Assembly (NCBI GenBank): GCA_902596915.1
Contig: CACJVQ010000003.1
Coordinates: 1-64,000, forward strand
Length of the DNA: 64,000 bases
Direction: 5' to 3'
Origin: an uncultured Pelagibacteraceae bacterium
GTDB taxonomy: Bacteria > Pseudomonadota > Alphaproteobacteria > Pelagibacterales > Pelagibacteraceae
Positions within the stretch are counted from its first letter, which is position 1; the number at the start of each line of letters is the position of its first letter. The notes below the pieces were generated by a model. That model was given only the letters and a program-made list of their open reading frames with translations, did not search any database and was not told the origin of the DNA. Below are positions 25,117 through 33,108 of the stretch, piece after piece. Both the position numbers and the translations under genes were made by a program.

Positions 25117-26142
25117 ATGTCTAAAATTGAAATCAATAACGTCTACAAAATTTTTGGTCCAAAACCTGACAGTGTTCTTCAAATGGTACAAGAAGGGGCT
25201 ACAAAAGAAGATGTTCTAGAAAAAACCGGACATACTGTTGGCTTAGATAATGTATCCTTAAAAATTGAAGAAGGCGAAACGTTTGTATGTATGGGTTTGT
25301 CAGGGTCAGGAAAATCAACACTAATTAGACATTTAAATAGATTAATAGACCCGACATCTGGAGAAATTCTAGTGGAAGGTAAAGATGTTACCACCCTAAA
25401 CAGAGAACAATTAATCGAGTTTAGAAGACAGAAAATGAGTATGGTATTTCAAAGATTTGGACTATTTCCACACAAAACAGTTTTACAAAATGTTGGGTAC
25501 GGACTCGAAATGCAAGGTATGGAGAATGAAAAGAGAAATTCTATTGCCATGGAAAAGATCGAGTCAGTTGGGTTAAGTGGATTTGAAAACCAATATCCTG
25601 CACAACTTTCCGGAGGTATGCAACAACGAGTAGGTCTTGCAAGAGCTCTGGCTACTGACACAGATATTATGTTAATGGATGAAGCTTTTTCTGCGTTAGA
25701 TCCTTTAATTAGAAGTGATATGCAAAAACAACTAATAGACCTCCAATCAGAATTAAAAAAAACAATAGTATTTATTACTCATGATCTTGATGAGTCATTA
25801 AGGTTAGGAGATCATATTGGAATTTTGAATGCAGGAAAACTAGTTCAAGTTGGAACGCCTGTAGAAATAATTATGAACCCTGCTGATGAATATGTTGAAG
25901 CATTTGTTAAAGACGTAAATAGAACAAAAGTCATTAAAGCAAAAATTATAATGAAACCAGTAAATCAATCAAATGATATAGACAAATCAAACTTGATAAA
26001 AGTTGAAGAAGACCAATTTATAGAGGAATTTCTACCTCAAGTTGTTTGTAGTAATTCTAATTGTGAAGTAGTTGATAAACAAGGAAATGCTAAGGGCTAT
26101 ATATCAAATAAAGAACTGCAAGAATCCCTTTCAAACTCATAA
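25117..26142 (+). CDS. Glycine betaine-type ABC transporter ATPase (copy 2)
   Basis: 341 aa from the ATG at 25117, chosen because the protein then begins SKIEINNVYKIFGPKPD like copy 1; an upstream ATG at 25072 would add 15 residues unlike the family. Walker A GLSGSGKST, VFQRFGLFPHKTV, LSGGMQQR, Walker B LMDEAFSALDP (Ala replaces the common Pro after DE) and FITHDLDE are present. A C-terminal CBS-like tail is more divergent than in copy 1. No permease or binding-protein gene accompanies it: the next gene is an oxygenase 15 bases on. It may share the ProW fusion with copy 1 or serve a transporter elsewhere. Confidence 0.87.
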   Translation: MSKIEINNVYKIFGPKPDSVLQMVQEGATKEDVLEKTGHTVGLDNVSLKIEEGETFVCMGLSGSGKSTLIRHLNRLIDPTSGEILVEGKDVTTLNREQLIEFRRQKMSMVFQRFGLFPHKTVLQNVGYGLEMQGMENEKRNSIAMEKIESVGLSGFENQYPAQLSGGMQQRVGLARALATDTDIMLMDEAFSALDPLIRSDMQKQLIDLQSELKKTIVFITHDLDESLRLGDHIGILNAGKLVQVGTPVEIIMNPADEYVEAFVKDVNRTKVIKAKIIMKPVNQSNDIDKSNLIKVEEDQFIEEFLPQVVCSNSNCEVVDKQGNAKGYISNKELQESLSNS

Positions 26143-26157
26143 TTAGATTAAATAGTT

Positions 26158-27009
26158 ATGAAAAAAAGTTTAAGTAACATCGTTGATTTAGTCAAATACC
26201 CCATTGATGATTTACAATCACCAAAGATTAAGAAAATAATTGAAAAATGTAAAACTGAATTAGACAGTGACAGCTGTTCGGTAATTCCTAATTTCATTTT
26301 ACCAAATTCTTTAAATGTAATGAAGAAAGAATTAGAGCAACAGCTCAATGAGGTTTATATGTCTAAAGAGAGTATCAACGCTTATCTTTATGCAAAAGAC
26401 GACCCTACTCTTCCCAAAGATCACCCAAAAAGAATATTTATGGATAGATTTAATGGATATTTAAATTCAGATTGTTTTGCAAAAAATTCTGAGATGAAAT
26501 TTTTATATGAAACCGAAGAATTATTAAAGTTTGTATCTGCTTGCTTAGGTATTGCACCTATATATAGATGGGCTGATCCTTTAGCCTGTCATGCATATAA
26601 TGTTATGGAACCTGATGGAATATTACCTTGGCATTTTGATAGTTGTGAATTTACTTTAAGTTTAATGATCCAAAAACCAGAAGAAGGAGGAATATTTGAA
26701 TATTGTCCTAACATAAGAGAACCAGGTAACGAAAAATTTGATGAGGTGAAGAAAGTACTAGATGGGGATCGAACAAGAGTAAAACGACTTGAACTTGAAC
26801 CTGGTGATTTGCAAATATTTAAAGGTAGATTTACTATGCATAGAGTAACTAAAGTTAAGGGAAAAATATCACGTTTTATGTGTATACCTGCGTATGTATT
26901 GGATCCTTGGAGAGTAAATACGCCTGAACATTCAAAAGCAATTTATGGAAAAGTATTGCCCATACATTTAGAAAGAAATAAAGTTAGATCTGATGGATTA
27001 ACAGATTAA
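26158..27009 (+). CDS. Fe(II)/2-oxoglutarate dioxygenase, PhyH/HalD-like
   Basis: 283 aa. The beta-helix core carries His159-x-Asp161 (WHFDSCEF), distal His228 (MHRV) and Arg239 (SRFM), a complete Fe and 2-oxoglutarate site. The pattern GGIFEYCPNIREPGNE followed by LEPGDLQIFKGRF resembles the group that includes the amino-acid halogenases BesD/HalD. In those the Asp is replaced by Gly; here it is kept, which predicts hydroxylation, not halogenation. The stop overlaps the next ATG (TAATG). Substrate could be a trimethylammonium compound or amino acid given the neighbours; unproven. Confidence 0.8.
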   Translation: MKKSLSNIVDLVKYPIDDLQSPKIKKIIEKCKTELDSDSCSVIPNFILPNSLNVMKKELEQQLNEVYMSKESINAYLYAKDDPTLPKDHPKRIFMDRFNGYLNSDCFAKNSEMKFLYETEELLKFVSACLGIAPIYRWADPLACHAYNVMEPDGILPWHFDSCEFTLSLMIQKPEEGGIFEYCPNIREPGNEKFDEVKKVLDGDRTRVKRLELEPGDLQIFKGRFTMHRVTKVKGKISRFMCIPAYVLDPWRVNTPEHSKAIYGKVLPIHLERNKVRSDGLTD

Positions 27010-27794
27010 TGTCATACAATTTCAAAAATAAAAAAATTGTTATCTCAGCTGGGGCATCAGGAATTGGATGGGCAACAGCAAAAGAGTGTCTTGAAAAAGG
27101 TGCAAGGGTATTCGTTTGTGATGTTGATAAAAAATCTATAAATAAATTAAAAAAAAATCCTTTGAATAATAAAAGATTGTTTTCTTTTCATTGCGATGCC
27201 TCAAACGAAAACGATGTAATAAATTTCTTTAAAGAAATTAAAAAAAAAACACAAAAGATTGATGCGCTAATTAATAATGTTGGAGTTGCAGGACCAACAG
27301 GAACTATGGATAAACTTAAAACAAAAGATTGGGAACAAACTTTAAAGATAAATGTAATTAGTCATTTTATTTTTTCAAAATTAGCAATCCCAATGTTGAA
27401 AAAAAATAAAGGTGGCTCAATAGTTAATCTATCCTCTACAGCAGGTATATTTGGATTTCCATTAAGATCTCCATACTCAGCAAGTAAATGGGCGGTAGTT
27501 GGAATGACAAAAACTTTAGCAATGGAATTAGGAAAGTTTAAAATTAGAGTAAACGCAATTTGTCCAGGAACTGTAAAAGGAGACAGAATGGGAAGAGTTA
27601 TTAGAGACAAAGCTAAATTTTTAAAAATTTCAAAAAAAGCAGTGGAGAGTGAATTTGTTTCTATGACTTCTCTTAATACCTGGGTTTACGAAAAAGATAT
27701 TGGTAAAATGTGTTGCTATTTAATTTCTGACGAGTCTTCTAGAATTTCTGGTCAAGTAGTTGGTGTTGATGGCAACACTTTAAGAATGCATTAG
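27009..27794 (+). CDS. Short-chain dehydrogenase/reductase
   Basis: NAD(P)-linked oxidoreductase, 261 aa. The cofactor motif is GASGIGWA, with NNVG near residue 94, Ser in NLSSTAG, and the catalytic YSASK (Tyr and Lys near 156-160). The acidic residue after the second strand (CDVD) favours NAD. Start ATG overlaps the stop of the dioxygenase gene, so the two are translationally coupled. A hydroxylated product of that oxygenase is the natural candidate substrate. It is convergent with an alpha/beta hydrolase gene 4 bases away. Exact substrate unknown. Confidence 0.9.
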   Translation: MSYNFKNKKIVISAGASGIGWATAKECLEKGARVFVCDVDKKSINKLKKNPLNNKRLFSFHCDASNENDVINFFKEIKKKTQKIDALINNVGVAGPTGTMDKLKTKDWEQTLKINVISHFIFSKLAIPMLKKNKGGSIVNLSSTAGIFGFPLRSPYSASKWAVVGMTKTLAMELGKFKIRVNAICPGTVKGDRMGRVIRDKAKFLKISKKAVESEFVSMTSLNTWVYEKDIGKMCCYLISDESSRISGQVVGVDGNTLRMH

Positions 27795-27798
27795 AGAT

Positions 27799-28569
27799 TT
27801 AAATACTTTCAATAAATTGTATTAAGTTATTTGCAATTTGATCAGGAGCTTCTATCAAAAAAGAATGTTTTACCTCTGGTATAATAACTAATTTAGAATC
27901 TTTTACCTCGTTTGACATTTTTTTGTTATGAGAAGGAGTGCATCCACCATCGTTTTCACCTGTCATAAACAAGCAGGGTTTCTTTATATCTTTTAACCAA
28001 GAGATCATCTCAGTTTCCGCATAAATTTTAAAAACATTAATAAATACATCTTTATCTGTATCTATTACCTGTTTTAATCTCCTGGATACTAGGTCCGGAT
28101 TTTTTTCAATAAAATTGTCTGTAAACCATCTGTTAGTGAGATTTTTTAATGTTTGTTCAACGCCCTTATCTTTTAGATCTGAAATTACATTCCAAACTTT
28201 TTGTTTATCTTCATTAGATCTTCCTGCAACTGTTGATAATAGGCCTACTGACAAAACTCTTTCAGGAAACTTTTTAGCATAAGCAGGGGCAATCATGCCC
28301 CCTAAAGAATGTCCCATAAAATGGGCTTTTTGGATGTTTGTCTTTTCTCTTACTCTTTCAAGATCTAATACAAGATCATCTAAGTTAAAATCTTTATTTT
28401 CTACAGGTGATTTTCCATGGCCTCTTAAATCGTATGTGACAACTGTAAACATGCTCTCTAGTTTTGGGGTTATAAATCTCCATGCATCCTCCGCACCTCC
28501 AACTCCATGAGTTAAAAATATTGCAGGTCCTGATCCTGTAACTGAGTAATTGCAATCTATGATGCTCAT
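27799..28569 (-). CDS. Alpha/beta-fold hydrolase
   Basis: 256 aa, single alpha/beta-hydrolase domain. Oxyanion segment LTHGVGGAEDAW (19-30), nucleophile elbow GHSLGG with Ser88, acid Asp in GENDGG and His in VKHSFLIE complete the triad. Similar to 3-oxoadipate enol-lactonase and RutD-type proteins. It is 6 bases downstream of a luciferase-like flavin enzyme, a pairing repeated at 38-42 kb. In Pseudomonas a hydrolase of short-chain acylcarnitines (HocS) is part of the carnitine operon (from memory); this gene could play that part, but the sequence alone does not show it. Confidence 0.85.
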   Translation of the reverse strand: MSIIDCNYSVTGSGPAIFLTHGVGGAEDAWRFITPKLESMFTVVTYDLRGHGKSPVENKDFNLDDLVLDLERVREKTNIQKAHFMGHSLGGMIAPAYAKKFPERVLSVGLLSTVAGRSNEDKQKVWNVISDLKDKGVEQTLKNLTNRWFTDNFIEKNPDLVSRRLKQVIDTDKDVFINVFKIYAETEMISWLKDIKKPCLFMTGENDGGCTPSHNKKMSNEVKDSKLVIIPEVKHSFLIEAPDQIANNLIQFIESI

Positions 28570-28575
28570 AGATAT

Positions 28576-29610
28576 TTAAGCTACTTGTATATTAGATTTT
28601 TTGAAATATGGGATTACGTTTTCACCAATTCTATACATTGACTCTATTAGGTCTTCTTGAGATTGTCCAAAACTTGAACTAAGAATTACCTCATCAACTC
28701 CGGCTTCAGCATAAACGCTAAGTTTATCGATCATTTCATTTAAAGGACAAATTAAAAGATTTTCTTTTAATTCTTCTAAAGTTTGTTTTCTTGGTAAAGC
28801 TTCTATATTCCCTTCTTTTACTTTTCCTGGTCCTGTAAACATATTGTCAAATCTTTTGTAATATTCATAAGCAAGTTTTGTTTTCTCTTTAGCTTCATTT
28901 TCATCTTTTGCTAGATAAGCCATTCTTTGCATGGAAAGTTTAAGTAATTTTCCATTTTCACCTAGTTGAATGCAACCTTCTTTAAATGCATTAACTCTAC
29001 TTAACAAAAGATCTTTTGTTCCTGATAATACTGTTGATTGAACATGAAATCCTCTTGAAGCTGCATCTTTTATACTTTCTAAATTCATTGCGGCAACCAT
29101 CATTGGTATTGGATTGCTTATGGGTCGAGGCATTATTGTTAATGGTTCGAAGTCATAGTATTTGCCTTTATACGAAACTTCTTTATTTTTTAATAACAAT
29201 TGCAGAACCTCTAGAGACTCTACAAATTTTTCTTTTGATTGTTCTATTGGGGTACCTAGTCTTTTCATTTCCCATGGAAATGCTCCTCTTCCTACACCTA
29301 AAATTAATCTTCCATCAGTTAAAATATCGGCAGTAGCTACTTCACCAGCATATGTTCTCATGTCGTGTAGAGGTAAAACAACAATACCTGTTGTTATTTT
29401 AATATTTTTTGTAATTGATGCAATTTTTACAGCCATCTGCAATGGTGATGGCATCATTAGTAAGTTTATTAAATGATGCTCTGGTATTGATACAGTTGCA
29501 TAACCAAGTTTTTCAGCAGTCACACATTCTTCAAGCATATTTTTAAAATGCTGCTTTGAACCAATGCTTGTATCTGGCATGTAACTTGTTAAAAAATGAT
29601 TAAAATCCAT
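28576..29610 (-). CDS. Luciferase-like (LLM) flavin-dependent monooxygenase (copy 1)
   Basis: 344 aa TIM-barrel flavoenzyme of the bacterial-luciferase family, which uses reduced FMN or F420 from a partner reductase. It begins MDFNHFLTSYMPDT, with SIPEHHL near residues 41-47, TGIVVLPLHD near 93-102, and GVGRGAFPWE near 135-144 for flavin phosphate binding. Substrate specificity in this family is wide (alkanes, sulfonates, pyrimidines, nitrilotriacetate). It lies between an alpha/beta hydrolase gene (6 bases) and the carnitine dehydrogenase gene (36 bases) in the same direction. A second LLM enzyme with its own alpha/beta hydrolase is at 38020. No closer function. Confidence 0.86.
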   Translation of the reverse strand: MDFNHFLTSYMPDTSIGSKQHFKNMLEECVTAEKLGYATVSIPEHHLINLLMMPSPLQMAVKIASITKNIKITTGIVVLPLHDMRTYAGEVATADILTDGRLILGVGRGAFPWEMKRLGTPIEQSKEKFVESLEVLQLLLKNKEVSYKGKYYDFEPLTIMPRPISNPIPMMVAAMNLESIKDAASRGFHVQSTVLSGTKDLLLSRVNAFKEGCIQLGENGKLLKLSMQRMAYLAKDENEAKEKTKLAYEYYKRFDNMFTGPGKVKEGNIEALPRKQTLEELKENLLICPLNEMIDKLSVYAEAGVDEVILSSSFGQSQEDLIESMYRIGENVIPYFKKSNIQVA

Positions 29611-29646
29611 ATAACTAAATTACCATTTTAAGTTTTCTTTAGATAT

Positions 29647-30591
29647 CTATTTTCTGATTTTATTTTCATATTTTTTTCTAAGATTTTGTAAGTTGACTAA
29701 GTACTCATCTCTTATGTTTGATAATTGATTGATTGACTTTCCTTTTGCTTGCTTTTTTGTGCCAGATATCAATCTTTCTGAGAGTTTTTTTGATAATTTT
29801 GGTGCTTTAAGCTTGGTCCATGGGAGTTTTAATGCGGGCCCAAATTGTTCAAGCATATGTTTCATTCCAGCCTTTCCTCCTGCTAAATGAAAAGTTAAAA
29901 ACGTCCCCATTAATGAGTATCTTAAGCCTGGACCATCTTCAATAGCTCTATCTAAATCCTCTGTTGAGGCATACCCTTCATTTATAATATGAAGTGCTTC
30001 TCTCCATAAAGCTTCTTGCAGTCTATCAGATAGATATCCTGGCAGTTCCTTTTTAAGGATAATTGGGTTCATTGAGATCGATTTATAAAATTTATTTGCT
30101 TCATTTAATGATTTAGAACTTGTTTTTTTTCCTGGAACTATTTCAACTAAAGGTAGTAAATAAACAGGATTAAATGGATGGGCAATGATACCTCTTTTAT
30201 TATTTTTACATTCTGAAAAAATCCTTGAGGGTAATAATCCTGATGAGCTTGACGATATCAAAACTTCAGATTTACAATTATTTGAAATTTGACTTATTAA
30301 TTGAGTTTTAAGTTTATAGTTTTCAGGAGCACATTCTTGGATTAGATCTGCGTCTTGAACTGCACTCTCTAATGAAGAAAAAAATTTTAAATTATTTAAG
30401 TTAATTTTTTTTTTATTAAATAGTTTTTTTACAAATGGTGTGGCTCTTTTTATTTCTTGGATTAATCTATTTCTTTGAATTAAATTTTTATCGTATGCTA
30501 AAACTTTTATGTTATGAGCCAAGAATCTTATTGTCCACCCTACTCCAATTACTCCTGTGCCAATTACTGCCACTTTTTTAATTTTAGACAT
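29647..30591 (-). CDS. lcdH: L-carnitine dehydrogenase-like 3-hydroxyacyl-CoA dehydrogenase family protein
   Basis: Carnitine dehydrogenase oxidises L-carnitine to 3-dehydrocarnitine with NAD. 314 aa, matching stand-alone bacterial carnitine dehydrogenases (about 320). Rossmann motif GTGVIG at 11-16, acidic Asp in LAYDKN, the ECAPEN segment, the catalytic-His region AHPFNPVYLLPLVEIVPG, and a C-terminal helical domain with GPGLRYSLMGTF. Its start overlaps the stop of the BKACE gene upstream, the enzyme that acts next in the pathway. A 3-hydroxybutyryl-CoA dehydrogenase is the alternative, made unlikely by this pairing and the thioesterase nearby. Confidence 0.82.
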   Translation of the reverse strand: MSKIKKVAVIGTGVIGVGWTIRFLAHNIKVLAYDKNLIQRNRLIQEIKRATPFVKKLFNKKKINLNNLKFFSSLESAVQDADLIQECAPENYKLKTQLISQISNNCKSEVLISSSSSGLLPSRIFSECKNNKRGIIAHPFNPVYLLPLVEIVPGKKTSSKSLNEANKFYKSISMNPIILKKELPGYLSDRLQEALWREALHIINEGYASTEDLDRAIEDGPGLRYSLMGTFLTFHLAGGKAGMKHMLEQFGPALKLPWTKLKAPKLSKKLSERLISGTKKQAKGKSINQLSNIRDEYLVNLQNLRKKYENKIRK

Positions 30592-31478
30592 TACTTGTGT
30601 TTTACAAGCTTTAATTTTTTCCTTGTTTCTTCTGCAGTCATTATCGATGCTCCAAGATCAGTTACAATTCTAATTGCTTTTTCAACTAACTGAGCATTAG
30701 TTGCAAGTTTACCTTTTGATATATATAAATTATCTTCTAAACCAACTCTTGGGTTTCCACCCATAACAACTGTTTGTGCTACAAAAGGCATTTCATTTTT
30801 TGATATAGCAAAGCCTGACCACACTCCTTGTTCTGGCATTATATCTTTCATTGCTTGCATTGCTAACGGAGTAGCTGGAGCTCCCCAAGGAATACCTAAA
30901 CACATTTGGAACATTGGAGGATCATCTAATAAACCCTCTTTATATAATTGAGAACCAAACCACATATTTCCTAAATCGAATGCCTCTATCTCTGGTTTAA
31001 CTTTAATTTCCTGCAATTTTTTTGCAGCTTTTCTTAAATCATTAGGAGTATTAACTGTAATAACTGAACCATCTCCAAAATTTAATGTACCAGCATCTAA
31101 TGTACAAATTTCTGGCAAGAATTGTTCTGCATTAGCTATTCTTTCCATAACATTTGCCATGTCAGTCATTGGGCCAAAATCTAGAGGGTTTTTCCCTTGG
31201 CCAATGTCCAAATCACCACCCATCCCAGTTGTTAAATTTAAAATTACATCAGTTTCGCTTGACCTAATTCTATCAACTACTTCTTTATATAATTCTAGCC
31301 TTCTACTTGGTGTTCCATCCTCTTCTCTCACATGAATATGTGCAATTGCAGCTCCAGCTTTTGCTGCCTCTATTGCTGATTTAGCGATTTGATCTGGTGT
31401 TTTAGGTAAGTCAGGGTGTTTGCTTGCAGTATCTCCTGACCCTGTTACAGCACATGATACAAAAACGTTGTTGTTCAT
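30591..31478 (-). CDS. cdhC: BKACE-family enzyme, probable dehydrocarnitine-cleaving
   Basis: Beta-keto acid cleavage enzymes (DUF849) react a beta-keto acid with acetyl-CoA to give acetoacetate and a CoA ester; with 3-dehydrocarnitine the product is betainyl-CoA. 295 aa. N-terminal SCAVTGSGDT, Zn ligands His47 and His49 in AHIHVRE, and a conserved Glu in GLEDNLY are visible. It overlaps the carnitine dehydrogenase gene. The gene letter follows Pseudomonas cdhCAB as I recall it. Other BKACE substrates (3-keto-5-aminohexanoate, beta-ketoadipate) exist, but context supports carnitine. The 29-base gap upstream is shared with a divergent aldolase gene. Confidence 0.82.
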   Translation of the reverse strand: MNNNVFVSCAVTGSGDTASKHPDLPKTPDQIAKSAIEAAKAGAAIAHIHVREEDGTPSRRLELYKEVVDRIRSSETDVILNLTTGMGGDLDIGQGKNPLDFGPMTDMANVMERIANAEQFLPEICTLDAGTLNFGDGSVITVNTPNDLRKAAKKLQEIKVKPEIEAFDLGNMWFGSQLYKEGLLDDPPMFQMCLGIPWGAPATPLAMQAMKDIMPEQGVWSGFAISKNEMPFVAQTVVMGGNPRVGLEDNLYISKGKLATNAQLVEKAIRIVTDLGASIMTAEETRKKLKLVKHK

Positions 31479-31491
31479 AATTTATTTTTCA

Positions 31492-31499
31492 ACTATATT
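31492..31499. promoter_or_regulatory. Overlapping divergent -10 elements in a 29-base gap
   Basis: ACTATATT in the gap between the BKACE gene (minus) and the aldolase gene (plus) reads TATATT on plus (31494-31499) and TATAGT on minus (31492-31497), each 5 of 6 to consensus. A weak plus -35 TTGTTC (31471-31476) lies 17 bases away, inside the BKACE gene. Predicted starts are about 2 and 7 bases before the two ATGs, so both mRNAs would be almost leaderless. By-eye prediction. Confidence 0.4.
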
Positions 31500-31507
31500 T
31501 TAAAATC

Positions 31508-32239
31508 ATGCAAATAGAAATATCAGAATTACAGAAAGATTTAGCTGCAACTTTTAGATGGACAGCTAGACTTAATATGCATGAGGGTGTCGCAAACCAC
31601 TTTAGTGCATGCATACCTGGTACATCTGATTTTTACTGCAATAAAGCAGGTATTCATTTTAGTAGAATTAAGGCTAGTGATCTAATCTTAGTAACTAAGG
31701 AAAACAAAGAGGAGTTAAAGAATAAGCCAGACGTTATTGATCCTACAGCCTTGTATATCCATGGTGCAATTCATGAAAAAGCACCTCATGCTAGATGTAT
31801 TTTTCATGTCCATTCTAAATATGCAACTGCCCTTTCTACATTGAAAGACCCAGTGTTAAAACCAATAGATCAAAACACAATGATGTTTTACAACAGAGTT
31901 TCTGCATACAAAGAATTTGGAGGTCTAGGGCTTGAGGACGAGTCAATTAAAATGGCAAATGCTCTCGGTAATAAACAACATATGTTGCTTTCAAATCATG
32001 GAATTTTAACCACAGGGAGAACAGTGGCTGAAGGTTTTAATTCTCTTTATTATTTTGAAAGAGCGGCGCAAACATATCTTACAGCTCTGTCAACAAACCA
32101 GGAACTTAATGTGGTTAGCCATGAAGTTGCAGAGAAAACCGCAGAAGAACATGCAAACTTTCCAACTGATTTTGCAAATCTATTCCTATCTCAAATAAAA
32201 TTGATTTTAGATAAAGAAGAACCTGATTACAAAAATTAA
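31508..32239 (+). CDS. Class II aldolase/adducin-family protein
   Basis: 243 aa. Typical class II aldolase domain with Zn-binding His residues in IHGAIHEKAPHARCIFHVHS (three or four His) and the later LLSNHGILTTG. N-terminal RLNMHEGVANHFSACIPG matches the phosphate/substrate-binding segment of L-fuculose-phosphate aldolase relatives, with NHFS in place of NIS. The family includes aldolases, decarboxylases and epimerases. The next gene starts on the base after the stop, and the operon continues with a CitE-like lyase and a betainyl-CoA-type thioesterase. Function within carnitine or related C4 metabolism is possible but not shown. Confidence 0.87.
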   Translation: MQIEISELQKDLAATFRWTARLNMHEGVANHFSACIPGTSDFYCNKAGIHFSRIKASDLILVTKENKEELKNKPDVIDPTALYIHGAIHEKAPHARCIFHVHSKYATALSTLKDPVLKPIDQNTMMFYNRVSAYKEFGGLGLEDESIKMANALGNKQHMLLSNHGILTTGRTVAEGFNSLYYFERAAQTYLTALSTNQELNVVSHEVAEKTAEEHANFPTDFANLFLSQIKLILDKEEPDYKN

Positions 32240-33100
32240 ATGGATTTGAACAAATTAAAAGTAAGACGAAGTTTTATTTTTACACCTGGACTTCATCCTG
32301 AAATGTTTCCTAAAGCAATTGCATCAGGTGCAGACATGGTTTGTATTGAATTAGAGGATGGGATAGCAATCAATGATAAAGCAGAAGCTAGAAAAAATAC
32401 AATAGAAGCACTTAAAACCCTCGAAGTCAAAAATGATGTAGAGTTAGTTGTCAGATTAAATAATCAAAGAACAAAGTTTGGTCTTTTAGATTTAGAAGGT
32501 TTCATATCTAACAAAATAAATTTAAAGGCTATTATGTTACCGAAAGTTAAAACTCCAGACGAAATAACATTTATAGATGATCTTTTAACAGACTGTAATT
32601 TAGATACGGATCTTCACGTAATAATGGAAACAAATGAGGCTTTAGAAAATATTTATAATATTGCTCATGCCAGTAAAAGAATAGTTGCTCTATATTTTGG
32701 TGGAGTTGATATGGCAGCTGAGCTTAGAGTTGAAAATAAATGGGAAAATCTTGTCCATGCGAGATCTAAATTAGTTCATGCAGGCGCAAGTGTTGGTATC
32801 GATGTAATAGATGTACCTTATTTAGACTTAGAGAATATGGAAGGAATGAGGAAAGAGGCTGAACAAGTAAGAAACTTGGGTTTTACTGGAAAAGGCTCCA
32901 TTCATCCAAAACAAATAAAAATTTTAAATGAAGTATTTACGCCGCCTCAAGATGAAATTATCAAGGCTAAAAAAATTTTAGAAGAATTTAATAATTCAAA
33001 TACTGGTCTAGTAGTCATAGACGGTAAACTTATAGAAAAACCCGTCCTTCGAGAAATGAAAAGGAAAATATTGATAGCAGATAAAATAAATAAAGTTTAA
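32240..33100 (+). CDS. CitE-like / HpcH-HpaI aldolase family lyase
   Basis: 286 aa TIM-barrel lyase of the malyl-CoA/citramalyl-CoA lyase (CitE) type. N-terminal RRSFIFTPGLHPEM, the metal ligand segment CIELEDGIA (Glu, Asp), the Arg in RLNNQRTKFG, the second ligand Glu in METNEALENI, and GSIHPKQI near the C terminus are all present. Acts on a CoA ester or an analogue, releasing acetyl-CoA, glyoxylate or pyruvate. It follows the class II aldolase gene with no gap and precedes the thioesterase gene by 8 bases. Substrate not identified. Confidence 0.87.
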   Translation: MDLNKLKVRRSFIFTPGLHPEMFPKAIASGADMVCIELEDGIAINDKAEARKNTIEALKTLEVKNDVELVVRLNNQRTKFGLLDLEGFISNKINLKAIMLPKVKTPDEITFIDDLLTDCNLDTDLHVIMETNEALENIYNIAHASKRIVALYFGGVDMAAELRVENKWENLVHARSKLVHAGASVGIDVIDVPYLDLENMEGMRKEAEQVRNLGFTGKGSIHPKQIKILNEVFTPPQDEIIKAKKILEEFNNSNTGLVVIDGKLIEKPVLREMKRKILIADKINKV

Positions 33101-33108
33101 ATTAAATT

